Under the pieces are notes generated by a model. That model saw only the letters and a program-made list of their open reading frames with translations, did not search any database and had not been told where the DNA came from. A program made the translations under genes and the position numbers. 64,000 nucleotides of DNA from Pseudomonas sp. TTU2014-080ASC (GTDB lineage Bacteria > Pseudomonadota > Gammaproteobacteria > Pseudomonadales > Pseudomonadaceae), in contig NZ_LKKK01000012.1 of assembly GCF_001446935.1 (NCBI RefSeq), positions 310,001 through 374,000 of the forward strand, in the 5' to 3' direction. Below are positions 29,711 through 39,055 of this stretch, in pieces (position 1 is the stretch's first letter; each line of letters starts with the position of its first letter).

Positions 29711-30715
29711 ATGAGCCTTCTTCAGCAAACCAAACTCTCCATCCTCGACCTGGCCCCCATCCGGGATGACGGCGACGCTGCTCAGTCCCTGCACAATTCT
29801 CTGGCCCTGGCCCAACACGCCGAACGCCTCGGTTTTGAGCGCTTCTGGGTAGCGGAGCACCACAACATGGATGGCATCGCCAGCTCGGCCACCTCCGTGC
29901 TGCTCGGCTATCTGGCAGCTGGTACCAGCACCATTCGCCTCGGCTCCGGCGGCGTCATGCTGCCCAACCACTCGCCATTGGTGATCGCTGAACAATTCGG
30001 CACCTTGGCCACCCTGTATCCGGGGCGAATTGATCTGGGTTTGGGGCGCGCACCGGGCGCCGATCACTTCACCGCTCAGGCCCTGCGCCGTGACCGCCTT
30101 GGCAGCGCAGATGACTTCCCCGCTGACGTAGAAGAACTGCAACGCTACCTTGGCCCGCGCACTGACGATCAACGCGTAATCGCCGTGCCCGGCACAGGCA
30201 CTCAGGTGCCCATCTGGCTGCTCGGCTCCAGCTTATTCAGCGCGCAACTGGCTGGGCAAAAAGGCCTGCCTTATGCGTTCGCCTCACACTTCGCACCGCG
30301 CTATATGCACGAGGCGATCCGCATCTACCGCAACCACTTCCAGCCGTCCGAAGTCCTCGACAAGCCGTACGTGATGCTCGGCGTGCCGCTGCTGTTGGCC
30401 GATACCGACGAACAGGCGCAATACCTAGCGACGTCTGCATTCCAGCGCATTCTTGCTCTGCTGCGCGGGCACAGCCTGAAGCAGCGCCCGCCGGTGCAAA
30501 GCATGGATGGTTTGTGGCTGCCCCATGAGCGTGAAGGTGTCAGCAACTTCTTTGGCATGGCCGTGATTGGCGGGCCGGAAACAGCGCGTAAGCGGCTGGA
30601 GATGATTCTGGAGCAGACCGGCGCAGATGAACTGATCTTCACCTGCGATATGTACGACTTCGCCGACCGCCTGCACAGCTTCGACCTACTCGCCGAGTTG
30701 GCCGGGAGGCGCTGA
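29711..30715 (+). CDS. LLM-class flavin-dependent oxidoreductase
   Basis: This 334-residue protein belongs to the bacterial luciferase-like monooxygenase superfamily (MsnO8-type). Family marks are [44 protein letters not shown] at the start, then [41 protein letters not shown]. The substrate is unknown; many relatives act with reduced flavin. It lies alone between trpI and a convergent lipoprotein gene. Confidence 0.88.
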   Translation: MSLLQQTKLSILDLAPIRDDGDAAQSLHNSLALAQHAERLGFERFWVAEHHNMDGIASSATSVLLGYLAAGTSTIRLGSGGVMLPNHSPLVIAEQFGTLATLYPGRIDLGLGRAPGADHFTAQALRRDRLGSADDFPADVEELQRYLGPRTDDQRVIAVPGTGTQVPIWLLGSSLFSAQLAGQKGLPYAFASHFAPRYMHEAIRIYRNHFQPSEVLDKPYVMLGVPLLLADTDEQAQYLATSAFQRILALLRGHSLKQRPPVQSMDGLWLPHEREGVSNFFGMAVIGGPETARKRLEMILEQTGADELIFTCDMYDFADRLHSFDLLAELAGRR

Positions 30716-30727
30716 AGCGTTCAAATC

Positions 30728-30749
30728 ATTCGTGGCTTCAGCCACGAAT
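30728..30749. repeat. REP-like hairpin (10-bp perfect stem)
   Basis: ATTCGTGGCT and AGCCACGAAT form a perfect stem around two bases, between convergent genes. It resembles a Pseudomonas REP half-unit and is similar to the pair near 48 kb. It may act as a terminator-like end. Confidence 0.55.
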
Positions 30750-30767
30750 GCGCCCAGCAGTGACAGC

Positions 30768-31187
30768 CTAAATGGGGCCGCAGCGATCAATGTCCCCCTT
30801 GACCAGCACATTGCGCTGCTCGTCATACATCCAGGCCTGTGCCGTCATCATCCACGGCCGCGCTTCCAGACGGTAGCGCTGGCCGGGTTTGAAATCGGCA
30901 TAGCGAAACTTGATAAAGCAAGTGACCTGAGTCGGATCGGAAAAGCCGTTAAAACCACCGCTGTACACATCAAAGATAAAGCGCGTCTGCAACTCATGCT
31001 CACCGGGCGTGACCTGAAAATAGCGGCCATCCGGCCAGCGCTGGTTATCCACACGATCGGCCATGAGCAAACTGCCCCCGGTACTATGCATCGTTACCCA
31101 AGCCTGCGCCGGATCATGGGGCGGTAATGGCGTGGAGGCACACCCGGCCAGCGTCAAAGCAGTCAGCAACAGAACCAGAAATCGCAT
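30768..31187 (-). CDS. Hypothetical lipoprotein, 139 aa
   Basis: This is a small lipoprotein with signal peptide and lipobox MRFLVLLLTALTLAGCAST (Cys16 lipidated). The body (ADRVDNQRWPDGRYFQVTPGEHELQTRF) resembles small Pseudomonas envelope lipoproteins with a single beta domain. GGAGG precedes the ATG at 31187, which decides the start against a longer frame. I do not recognise a function. It is divergent from the next lipoprotein gene. Confidence 0.8.
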   Translation of the reverse strand: MRFLVLLLTALTLAGCASTPLPPHDPAQAWVTMHSTGGSLLMADRVDNQRWPDGRYFQVTPGEHELQTRFIFDVYSGGFNGFSDPTQVTCFIKFRYADFKPGQRYRLEARPWMMTAQAWMYDEQRNVLVKGDIDRCGPI

Positions 31188-31267
31188 GCACACCTCCAAT
31201 GTGGAATGCAGATCAGGGTAGGCTTTACAGCCGCCTTCGACAATCTGCGCCCAACGGAACAATCACT

Positions 31268-32344
31268 ATGCCCTTACGCTGGCTGACCCTCGCCTTTGCT
31301 TTGCTGCTCAGCGGCTGCAGCACGCTGGACTACTACAGCCACCTGGCCAGCGGACAACTGCATCTGCTCAACGCCCGCCAGCCTGTGGATAAATTGCTGA
31401 CTGACTCCACCACCTCACCCGAGCTGAAAAAGCGCCTGCAGCTGGCACAGCAAGCGCGCACATTCGCCAGCCAAGAACTGGGCCTGCCGGATAACCGCAG
31501 CTACCGCTTGTATGCCGATCTGCAGCGCCCGTTTGTGCTGTGGAATGTCTTCGCCACCCCGGAGTTTTCCCTGAGCCCGCAGCTGTATTGCTTCCCGATT
31601 GCAGGGTGCGTGGCCTATCGCGGTTTCTATGATCAGAACCGTGCCCGCGGCGCTGCGGCGCTGCTCAAACAGCAAGGGCTGGATACCTTCGTCGGCGGCG
31701 TTGAAGCCTATTCAACCCTCGGCTGGTTTGATGATCCGTTGCTCAACACCATGCTGCGCTGGAGCGAAGAACGATTTGTCGCGGTGATCTTCCACGAACT
31801 GGCGCACCAGCAGTTCTATGTAGCGGACGACACTGCCTTTAACGAATCCTTCGCCACCTTTGTTGAACAGCAAGGTCTGCGTCAATGGCGCGCAAAGAAC
31901 GGCCTGCCACCTGCCGATCCACATGCCGATCAACAACGCGAACAGTTCACCCAACTGGTTTTGGCCACCCGCGAGCGCCTGCAAAAGCTGTATGAAAGCG
32001 GCCAGCCAGCGCAGCAAATGCGCACAGCCAAACAGGCGGAAATCGAACGCCTGCGCCATGAATACCGTCATCTGCGTGACACACAATGGCAAGGAAACGG
32101 CCGCTACGATGGCTGGGTTGAAACGCCAATCAACAACGCCAAACTGCTGCCATTCGGACTTTACGATCAATGGGTGTCAGCCTTTGCTAGGCTGTATGAC
32201 GAGGCAGGGCAAAGCTGGCCTGAGTTTTATACAAAGGTGAAGCACTTAGGCCGACTCACAACCAGCAAACGCCAGCAGAAACTGGAAGCGCTGGCAGCCC
32301 AGTCCCGAACTCTGGCCCACAGCCATCAGTCAAACGATCTGTAG
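31268..32344 (+). CDS. Putative zinc aminopeptidase lipoprotein (PF10023 family)
   Basis: This 358-residue protein starts MPLRWLTLAFALLLSGCSTLDYY, with lipobox LSGC. It carries the zinc protease motif HELAHQQF and a downstream third-ligand candidate FNESFATFVEQQGL, as in the putative aminopeptidase family PF10023. The ATG at 31268 puts the lipobox at the N-terminus; longer frames upstream run over the divergent gene's promoter. It should be anchored in the envelope. The substrate is unknown. Confidence 0.85.
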   Translation: MPLRWLTLAFALLLSGCSTLDYYSHLASGQLHLLNARQPVDKLLTDSTTSPELKKRLQLAQQARTFASQELGLPDNRSYRLYADLQRPFVLWNVFATPEFSLSPQLYCFPIAGCVAYRGFYDQNRARGAAALLKQQGLDTFVGGVEAYSTLGWFDDPLLNTMLRWSEERFVAVIFHELAHQQFYVADDTAFNESFATFVEQQGLRQWRAKNGLPPADPHADQQREQFTQLVLATRERLQKLYESGQPAQQMRTAKQAEIERLRHEYRHLRDTQWQGNGRYDGWVETPINNAKLLPFGLYDQWVSAFARLYDEAGQSWPEFYTKVKHLGRLTTSKRQQKLEALAAQSRTLAHSHQSNDL

Positions 32345-32369
32345 GTCATTAAATTCAAGGAGCTACAAC

Positions 32370-32600
32370 ATGAACAAACTGATCCCAATTGCCCTGCTCG
32401 CCCTGTTCAGCAGCGTCGCCCTGGCAGCCCCCAAGCCCTGCGAAGAGCTGCGCGCCGAGATCGAAGCCAAGATCCAGGCCAACGGCGTTGCCAGCTACAC
32501 CCTGGAGATCGTTAACAACGAAGACTCCAAAGACCCGAGCATGGTGGTCGGCAGCTGCGACGGCGGCACCAAGAAGATCATCTATCAGCGCAATGACTGA
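32370..32600 (+). CDS. DUF1161 small periplasmic protein
   Basis: This 76-residue secreted protein has signal peptide MNKLIPIALLALFSSVALAA and two conserved cysteines (PCEELRAEIEAKIQANG and GSCDGGTKKI), matching DUF1161. AAGGAG precedes the ATG. The family is widespread in pseudomonads with no known role. It is the last chromosomal gene before the CRISPR region and is followed by a good terminator. Confidence 0.85.
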   Translation: MNKLIPIALLALFSSVALAAPKPCEELRAEIEAKIQANGVASYTLEIVNNEDSKDPSMVVGSCDGGTKKIIYQRND

Positions 32601-32617
32601 CAGACCCTGAACATGGA

Positions 32618-32640
32618 GGCGAGCTTAGCTCGCCTTTTTT
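32618..32640 (+). terminator. Terminator after the DUF1161 gene
   Basis: GGCGAGC-TTA-GCTCGCC is followed by six Ts, 17 bases after the stop codon. It shields CRISPR array 1 from read-through. Confidence 0.85.
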
Positions 32641-32654
32641 ATGCAATCAGAAAA

Positions 32655-33042
32655 CGATCCGGCTGCCTATTCGGCAGTGAAGGTTGAGCAGGAAAAGCTC
32701 GCCGACATTTTCAATTTCTGAGCTGCCTATTCGGCAGTGAAGGTCAGCCCGCCTTTTACGTTACTCACCCAAATTTTCTGAGCTGCCTATTCGGCAGTGA
32801 AGTCTTTTCGTTCGCGTTTCTTCCAGCGCTCCATTTTCTGAGCTGCCTATTCGGCAGTGAAGCGGCGCTAAAAGATCAGGGCGGAAAGCGGGCGTTTCTG
32901 AGCTGCCTATTCGGCAGTGAAGTACATGATTACCGGCGCTGGTATCGAGGTGCTTTTCTGAGCTGCCTATTCGGCAGTGAAGAGCATTCAACTCTCGATA
33001 GCGATTAACGCCAATTTCTGAGCTGCCTATTCGGCAGTGAAG
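32655..33042 (-). CRISPR. CRISPR array 1, type I-F, 7 repeats / 6 spacers
   Basis: Seven 28-bp repeats are spaced every 60 bp, with 32-bp spacers, starting at 32655, 32715, 32775, 32835, 32895, 32955 and 33015. Read on the reverse strand the repeat begins CTTCACTGCC and ends GGCAGCTCAGAAA, with loop GAATA. The leftmost copy has lost its last seven bases, which marks it as the trailer end, so the leader is at the right (33043 onward), next to cas1. The array is transcribed away from the cas operon. The stem CTGCC/GGCAG is the Cas6f (Csy4) site. Confidence 0.97.
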
Positions 33043-33124
33043 TAGAGACGTTACCCGTGAAACCCATGCAAGTTAAGCCTTGCAGCCAATAACTGCCCTA
33101 AAACCATTTTTTCTGAGATCCGGG

Positions 33125-33137
33125 TAACCCGTTGATT
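33125..33137 (-). promoter_or_regulatory. IHF consensus site in leader of array 1
   Basis: On the reverse strand AATCAACGGGTTA matches the IHF consensus WATCAA-N4-TTR exactly. It sits 82 bases from the leader-proximal repeat. In type I-F systems IHF bends the leader to guide the Cas1-Cas2-3 integrase. The gap 33043-33265 also must hold the cas operon promoter, which I cannot place. Confidence 0.65.
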
Positions 33138-33265
33138 TAAAAAGGCTAAAAAAATCATTCGAAAAAAGGGTTATCGACTCACTCACATCTTGGATCTTCG
33201 TCTACTTCCATTTTCAATGGGCAATGCCAGAATGCCATCAAAACAATAAATGGCAGCCTCTTCTC

Positions 33266-34231
33266 ATGGATGATCTGAGCCCAAGTGACCTCAAGTCGAT
33301 ACTGCACTCCAAACGGGCCAACCTTTACTACCTACAGCACTGCCGTGTGTTAGTGAATGGCGGACGAGTCGAATACGTCACCGATGCGGGTAAACAGTCG
33401 CTGTACTGGAATATCCCCATCGCCAATACCACCACTATTTTGCTCGGCACCGGCACATCTATTACCCAAGCAGCCATGCGCGAGCTGGCCAAGGCCGGTG
33501 TGCTGGTCGGGTTTTGTGGAGGCGGAGGCACTCCACTGTTTTCGGCCAATGAGGCCGATGTCGAGGTGGCGTGGTTTTCCCCGCAGAGTGAATACCGCCC
33601 CACTGAATACTTACAGCATTGGGTTCGTTTCTGGTTTGATGACAACCTGCGCCTGGCAGCCGCCAAAAGCTTCCAACGTGCCCGCCTCAATCGCATCCGC
33701 CAGAGCTGGCAAAGCCGAACCTTCCGCGACGCGGGCTTCAATATTGATTATGCCGAGCTTGAGCGCGCCCTCGACGCCTCACTGCGCACCCTCGAAAACC
33801 TGCCCGATAACACGCACCTACTGACTGAAGAAGCCCGCCTGAGCAAGCAACTGTTTGCGTTGGCTGCCCGCGCCAGCGGCTATGGCGATTTTGTCCGGGC
33901 CAAAAACGGCACAGGTGGCGACCCGGCCAACCGTTTTCTCGATCACGGTAACTACCTAGCTTACGGCCTGGCAGCCAGTGCCACATGGGTTTTGGGTATC
34001 CCCCACGGACTGGCTGTGCTGCATGGCAAGACCCGGCGCGGCGGTCTGGTGTTTGATGTCGCGGATCTGATCAAGGACGCCACCATCCTGCCGCAGGCAT
34101 TTATATCGGCGGTGCGCGGCGATGAAGAGCAGGAGTTCCGACAAACCTGTATCGAAAACCTCACCCGCAGTGAAGCGCTGGATTTCATGATCGACACGCT
34201 CAAAGACGTGGCCGAGCACACCGGCCGATGA
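33266..34231 (+). CDS. cas1: CRISPR-associated endonuclease Cas1 (type I-F)
   Basis: Cas1 is the spacer-integration nuclease. The protein is 321 aa from the ATG at 33266 (MDDLSPSDLKSILHSKRANLYYLQHCRVLV), which matches the I-F Cas1 start; an ATG at 33224 would add 14 unlikely residues. Catalytic residues lie in LLTEEARLSKQLF (Glu), NRFLDHGNYLAYGL (His) and GLVFDVADLIKD (Asp). No good ribosome site precedes it. It overlaps cas3 by four bases (ATGA) and is first in the operon. Confidence 0.96.
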   Translation: MDDLSPSDLKSILHSKRANLYYLQHCRVLVNGGRVEYVTDAGKQSLYWNIPIANTTTILLGTGTSITQAAMRELAKAGVLVGFCGGGGTPLFSANEADVEVAWFSPQSEYRPTEYLQHWVRFWFDDNLRLAAAKSFQRARLNRIRQSWQSRTFRDAGFNIDYAELERALDASLRTLENLPDNTHLLTEEARLSKQLFALAARASGYGDFVRAKNGTGGDPANRFLDHGNYLAYGLAASATWVLGIPHGLAVLHGKTRRGGLVFDVADLIKDATILPQAFISAVRGDEEQEFRQTCIENLTRSEALDFMIDTLKDVAEHTGR

Positions 34232-37200
34232 ATATTCTGCTAATCGCTCAGTGCGAAAAACGCGCGCTGGTGGAAACCCGGCGCATTCTCGATCAGTTCG
34301 CCGAGCGCCGGGGCAAACGCACCTGGCAAACGCCGATTACCCAGGCCGGGCTGGATACACTGCGCAAACTCCTGCGTAAAACCGCCCGTAAAAACACTGC
34401 TGTGGCTTGTCACTGGATACGGGGCAAGGATCACAGCGAGCTGCTGTGGATAGTCGGGGACGCCAGCCGTTTTAACGAGCAAGGCGCAGTGCCCACCAAC
34501 ACAACCCGACGCGATGTGCTACGCAGCGCCGATGAAAACAACTGGCACACCGGCGAAGACATTAAGCTACTGGCTCAACTCGCCGCACTGCTCCACGACT
34601 TGGGCAAAGCCAGTGTGGCCTTTCAGCAGCGTTTGCGCAGTAATGCGCGGGAAAAGAACCTTTACCGCCATGAGTGGGTGTCACTACGTTTATTTCTCGC
34701 CTTTGTTGGCCAAGACGACGATGCCACCTGGCTGGCACGGCTGGCCAACCCAAGCGCAGAAAACGATGCCAGTTGGCTGGCCACTGATCGCTATCACCGG
34801 GACGGGTTGGATGCCGACACACCGCCCCCGTTTAAAGACCTGCCGCCGCTGGCCGCAGCCATAGCCTGGCTGGTTGTCACCCATCACCGCCTGCCTGTTA
34901 AGCCTGCTCTTGATGACCAGCAGCGCCAGCAATACCTCGGCAAACCCTCCACCCTCAAAGCCCCAGAGCTCACCAATCTGCTGCAAGGCATCACCAGCAG
35001 TTGGAATGAGATCAAACAGCAAGCCGCGCAGGACGCAATTGAACCTTACTGGGACTTTGCTCATGAACTGCCAGTGCAACTACCGAAATGGCGAACCCAG
35101 GCCGCCAAACTGGCGACACGCCTGCAAATGCTCAACAGCAAGCCGGGCAAGACAAACTGGCTGGATAACCCTTATGTGATGCACTTAGCCCGGCTGTGCC
35201 TGATGCTCGCCGACCACCATTACTCCAGCCTTGATCACTCCCCAGAGCGGGTCAAAGGAGACGCAAACCCGAAGCTCTTCGCCAATACCGACAAACACGG
35301 CAAGCTCAAGCAGCCGCTGGATGAACACCTGCTCGGCGTCGCCCGCCTGGCTGGCAGCATCAGCCACAGCCTGCCCGGTTTTGAGCGGCACCTGCCACGT
35401 CTTGCTCGCCATCGTGGCCTGAAAAAACGCAGCACCAGCGAGCGCTTCCGCTGGCAGGACAAAGCCTTTGATGCCGCCACCGCATTACGCGCACAAGCGA
35501 CCGAGCACGGTGCTTTTATCGTCAACATGGCTTCTACCGGCTGCGGAAAAACCCTGGCCAATGCCCGCGTACTGTATGCCCTGGCTGATCCGCAGCACGG
35601 TATGCGTGCCACCTTTGCCCTGGGCCTGCGCACGCTGACGCTACAAACCGGCCGCAGCTACCGCCAAGACCTGCATCTGGATGAAGACGAACTGGCCGTC
35701 CGCGTAGGCGGTTCCGCCAGCCGCAGCCTGTTTGAGTATTACCAGGAGCAAGCTGAACGCACAGGCTCGGAGTCGATCCAGGAGCTGATCGAAGAAGACA
35801 GCCACGTTCTGTTCGAGGGCCAGCACGACAGCCATCCGCTGCTGAGCAAAGCCATGCACGACGATCGCATCCGCGCCTTGCTGTCCGCGCCGATGCTGGT
35901 GTGCACCATCGACCACTTGATGCCCGCCACCGAAGCGCAACGCGCAGGCCGGCAAATCGCCCCCATGCTGCGCCTGATGAGCAGTGATCTGGTACTGGAT
36001 GAGCTGGACGACTTCGACCTTGCCGATCTGCCCGCCCTAACCCGCTTGGTGTACTGGGCCGGATTATTAGGCAGCCGCGTCTTGCTGTCCTCCGCCACCC
36101 TGCCGCCTTCTTTGGTTGAGGGCATGTTCCACGCCTACCGCGCAGGTCGCGTGCAGTATCAGCGTAATCGCGGCCAACACGGCGGACAGGAAAGTCCTGT
36201 GCAGATCGCTTGCCTGTGGATCGATGAATTTACCGCGCAGCCACACACCCTCAGCGATGCCGCCAATTTTAGCGAGGCTCATCAAGCCTTTGTCTCGCGT
36301 CGCGTGCAGGCGCTGGCACAGAGCATTGAGCGCGACGGTGCCAAACGCCGCGCCGAACTGCTGCCGCTAAATATCAGCGCCAAACAACAGGACGCCGTGC
36401 GCGCCGCCTTTGCCAGCGAAGTGCATAAAGCCATCCAACTGGCCCACAGCCGTCATCACAGCATCTGCCCACACAGTGGCAAGCAGGTCAGTTTCGGCTT
36501 GGTGCGTATGGCTAATATCGAACCGCTTTTCGATGTCGCGCAGGAGCTGCTGCGCCTGGGAGCGGTAGAGGATCAGCGTATCCACCTGTGCGTCTATCAC
36601 TCCCGTTTCCCGCTGCTGCAGCGTTCCGCGATCGAAAACCGGCTGGATACCTGCCTCAACCGCCGCAATCCACAGGCGGTATTTGATTTGCCGGAGATTC
36701 GTCAGGCGCTGGATAGGCATCCCGAGCAGCACCAACTGTTTGTCGTGCTCGGCTCACCGGTTACAGAAGTAGGCCGCGACCACGACTATGACTGGGCGGT
36801 GGTGGAACCATCTTCCATGCGCTCACTGATTCAGTTGGCCGGGCGTGTGCAACGCCACCGCAACCAACGCTGTGAAACCGCCAACATCCTGATCTTTGAC
36901 AGCAACCTCAAATGCTTCTCGCAGGACAAAGACGCCAGCGGCCAACCCAGAGCAGCCTATATCCATCCGGGCTTTGAAAGCTCAAAGCCGATAGGCTTTA
37001 GTCCCTTCCGCCTGAACAACCGTCGACTGAGTGAATCGCTAAGAGAGGACGAATACCGCATTCCCACGGCCACCCCGCGTATTCAACCGCGCCCGCCACA
37101 AAGCTGGCAGCCACAGCACAGTCTGGTTGACCTTGAACACGCACGCATGGCCGAGCGCATGCTCCCCGTCACCCCGCAACCGCGTCAGCGCGGCGTCAAA

Positions 37201-37620
37201 CCGGTGGGGGAAAACCTGAATGCCGCCAGCGCCTGGCAATACCCCCAGGCCGGGCTGACGTGGGTGCTACCCCAGCACCAGCCGTTCCGTCAGCAGACCA
37301 CCCGAGAAACCGAATTACTGTTTTTGCCGGATGAAGACGGCGAACAGCTCATCCTGCACCGCGTCCATCAGCAGGCTCAGGGCAAAGAGCCTGCAATCTA
37401 CACCACCGCCGAAAGCCAGATCGAACGCCTGCAGCTAACGCTCGGTCCGCGTATCAATCATTGGGGGCAAGATGATCTGCTGACACTGCTCAACCAACTG
37501 GCCGAAGCACAAGGCCTGTCACAGCGACGCTGCGCCGAGCGCTTTACGGCGGTCAGCGTGATTGAGAGTAAACAAGGGTGGCGGTATCACCCGCAATTGG
37601 GTTTTTCAAAACAGAAATAG
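34228..37620 (+). CDS. cas3: Cas2-Cas3 fusion helicase-nuclease (type I-F)
   Basis: This 1130-residue protein is the I-F hallmark fusion. Residues 1 to about 95 are Cas2-like (MNILLIAQCEKRALVETRRIL). An HD nuclease follows with His123-Asp124 in LLHDLGKAS and a later YRHEWVSLRLF. The superfamily 2 helicase has Walker A MASTGCGKT near residue 437 and a DELD box near residue 591 (SSDLVLDELDDFD). A C-terminal domain completes it. It degrades Csy-marked DNA and, with Cas1, acquires spacers. Size and motifs are intact. Confidence 0.97.
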   Translation: MNILLIAQCEKRALVETRRILDQFAERRGKRTWQTPITQAGLDTLRKLLRKTARKNTAVACHWIRGKDHSELLWIVGDASRFNEQGAVPTNTTRRDVLRSADENNWHTGEDIKLLAQLAALLHDLGKASVAFQQRLRSNAREKNLYRHEWVSLRLFLAFVGQDDDATWLARLANPSAENDASWLATDRYHRDGLDADTPPPFKDLPPLAAAIAWLVVTHHRLPVKPALDDQQRQQYLGKPSTLKAPELTNLLQGITSSWNEIKQQAAQDAIEPYWDFAHELPVQLPKWRTQAAKLATRLQMLNSKPGKTNWLDNPYVMHLARLCLMLADHHYSSLDHSPERVKGDANPKLFANTDKHGKLKQPLDEHLLGVARLAGSISHSLPGFERHLPRLARHRGLKKRSTSERFRWQDKAFDAATALRAQATEHGAFIVNMASTGCGKTLANARVLYALADPQHGMRATFALGLRTLTLQTGRSYRQDLHLDEDELAVRVGGSASRSLFEYYQEQAERTGSESIQELIEEDSHVLFEGQHDSHPLLSKAMHDDRIRALLSAPMLVCTIDHLMPATEAQRAGRQIAPMLRLMSSDLVLDELDDFDLADLPALTRLVYWAGLLGSRVLLSSATLPPSLVEGMFHAYRAGRVQYQRNRGQHGGQESPVQIACLWIDEFTAQPHTLSDAANFSEAHQAFVSRRVQALAQSIERDGAKRRAELLPLNISAKQQDAVRAAFASEVHKAIQLAHSRHHSICPHSGKQVSFGLVRMANIEPLFDVAQELLRLGAVEDQRIHLCVYHSRFPLLQRSAIENRLDTCLNRRNPQAVFDLPEIRQALDRHPEQHQLFVVLGSPVTEVGRDHDYDWAVVEPSSMRSLIQLAGRVQRHRNQRCETANILIFDSNLKCFSQDKDASGQPRAAYIHPGFESSKPIGFSPFRLNNRRLSESLREDEYRIPTATPRIQPRPPQSWQPQHSLVDLEHARMAERMLPVTPQPRQRGVKPVGENLNAASAWQYPQAGLTWVLPQHQPFRQQTTRETELLFLPDEDGEQLILHRVHQQAQGKEPAIYTTAESQIERLQLTLGPRINHWGQDDLLTLLNQLAEAQGLSQRRCAERFTAVSVIESKQGWRYHPQLGFSKQK

Positions 37621-37636
37621 GGAGGTCTGCGACTGC

Positions 37637-39055
37637 ATGAAACAAAAAACAGTCCGAAGCCAAGCCATGCGGCGGGCGCTCGAAGAGCATGTTGTGCGTA
37701 GAAAAGAAAAAGCCCTCGCCAAATGGGAAGGCAAAACTGACTCTGCCGCAAAAAATAAAATCAAAGAAATAAATGACAAGTACCAACTGGACTTGATGAT
37801 CGAAAAAGGAGCGGCAGGCTCTTCCCAAATTGCTATAGCCACACATGTGGCTAAAGCCACTCACCCCGACTTACAGGTTAAGGAAACTACAAATCTAAAT
37901 ATCAACCCGAGCAAGCTGCAGCAACATCCAGATATCGGCTCTCACCTGCTTAACCACAGCCATAGTCTCGCAGACACTACAGGCAACGGAGCTTACGTAA
38001 CCGCAACTTATGAGCTCTACCTACTTCTGGATGCAACCTTCGATGGGAAAAAATTTGGAGAGTGGTTAAAGGAGAATGATCAGGACGCAATAGACGCATT
38101 TGCCCATACAGCAGCAGAGGCTCAAGACGCAAAAGAGCTAGCGGCAAACTGTGTAAAGCTCCTTGAAGACAAGACCAGTAGACTCGCCTCTGATACAAAA
38201 GCCAAACAACTCTACTGGTGCATCAGTGGTGAGCCTGCTGACGACAACGGCTATCACCTGTTGCAGCCTATGTTTGCCAGCAGCCTGACCCATGCGGTGC
38301 ATCAGGACATCAACGATGCCCGTTTTGGCGAAGCTAACAAGCTGGCCCGTCAGGCCAAGCGCGAGGGTAAGCCTCACGATGCGCCCTATCACGATTACCG
38401 CGATCTAGTGGTACGTAAGCTGGGCGGCACCAAGCCGCAAAATATCAGCCAGCTTAATAGCGAGCGCGGCGGCGTGAACTATCTGCTGGCTTCAGCGCCG
38501 CCGGGTTGGGATCAAAACCGCCCGCGTCACTTGCTGTTTATTGACTCGGCACTGCCACGTTTTGCCCGCTATGAAGGGGTTCGCGAACTGCTTGATGCAC
38601 TGGTTGACCTGCTCAAATCCAACCCGCCCGCTAACGACGACACACGAAAGAAGCGCAGGGCAATCGAACAGGCACTGGGCGAATCGCTGGCCGCCTATGG
38701 CGCTTCAATCCATGCAGGCCTTGAACCCGGCTGGAGCCGTGACCCGAACTGCCGTTTACCTGAGTGCGAGCAACTCTGGCTGGACCCTCTGCGTGTTGAA
38801 CTACCTGCTCACCCGCAGCACGCAGAGGCCGATCAAGCCTTTGTGCAGGCGTATGAATGGAAGGACTGGCCCGACCAGGTGGCTCACCGCTTTGGCAACT
38901 GGCTGAATGATTTACTGCGCAGTCACGACCTGCCCGTCGGCGACGCCGAGCATGCCCACTGGGCACGCCAGGCCTTGATTGACGTGGATTGGCCCGCCGC
39001 TAGGCAGCGCCGTGCTGTGGTTCCAGCCACCAGCGAGGAGGTCATCCATGGCTGA
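37637..39055 (+). CDS. csy1: Type I-F Cascade large subunit Csy1 (Cas8f)
   Basis: Cas8f binds the crRNA 5' end and the target PAM with Csy2. The protein is 472 aa from the ATG at 37637, with GGAGG 11 bases earlier; the family is usually about 430. The C-terminal half is typical, with KLGGTKPQNISQLNSERGGVNYLL and LEPGWSRDPNCRLPECEQLWLDPLR. The first part (to about 38210) is visibly richer in A and T, with Lys/Asn codons such as AAA and AAT, unlike the genes around it. This suggests a recombined N-terminal segment. Confidence 0.93.
   Translation: MKQKTVRSQAMRRALEEHVVRRKEKALAKWEGKTDSAAKNKIKEINDKYQLDLMIEKGAAGSSQIAIATHVAKATHPDLQVKETTNLNINPSKLQQHPDIGSHLLNHSHSLADTTGNGAYVTATYELYLLLDATFDGKKFGEWLKENDQDAIDAFAHTAAEAQDAKELAANCVKLLEDKTSRLASDTKAKQLYWCISGEPADDNGYHLLQPMFASSLTHAVHQDINDARFGEANKLARQAKREGKPHDAPYHDYRDLVVRKLGGTKPQNISQLNSERGGVNYLLASAPPGWDQNRPRHLLFIDSALPRFARYEGVRELLDALVDLLKSNPPANDDTRKKRRAIEQALGESLAAYGASIHAGLEPGWSRDPNCRLPECEQLWLDPLRVELPAHPQHAEADQAFVQAYEWKDWPDQVAHRFGNWLNDLLRSHDLPVGDAEHAHWARQALIDVDWPAARQRRAVVPATSEEVIHG

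Noticed and set aside
33224..33265. Longer N-terminus for Cas1 from an ATG at 33224
   Set aside because: I-F Cas1 proteins start at the MDD-type residue; the extra 14 residues have no counterpart and no ribosome site.
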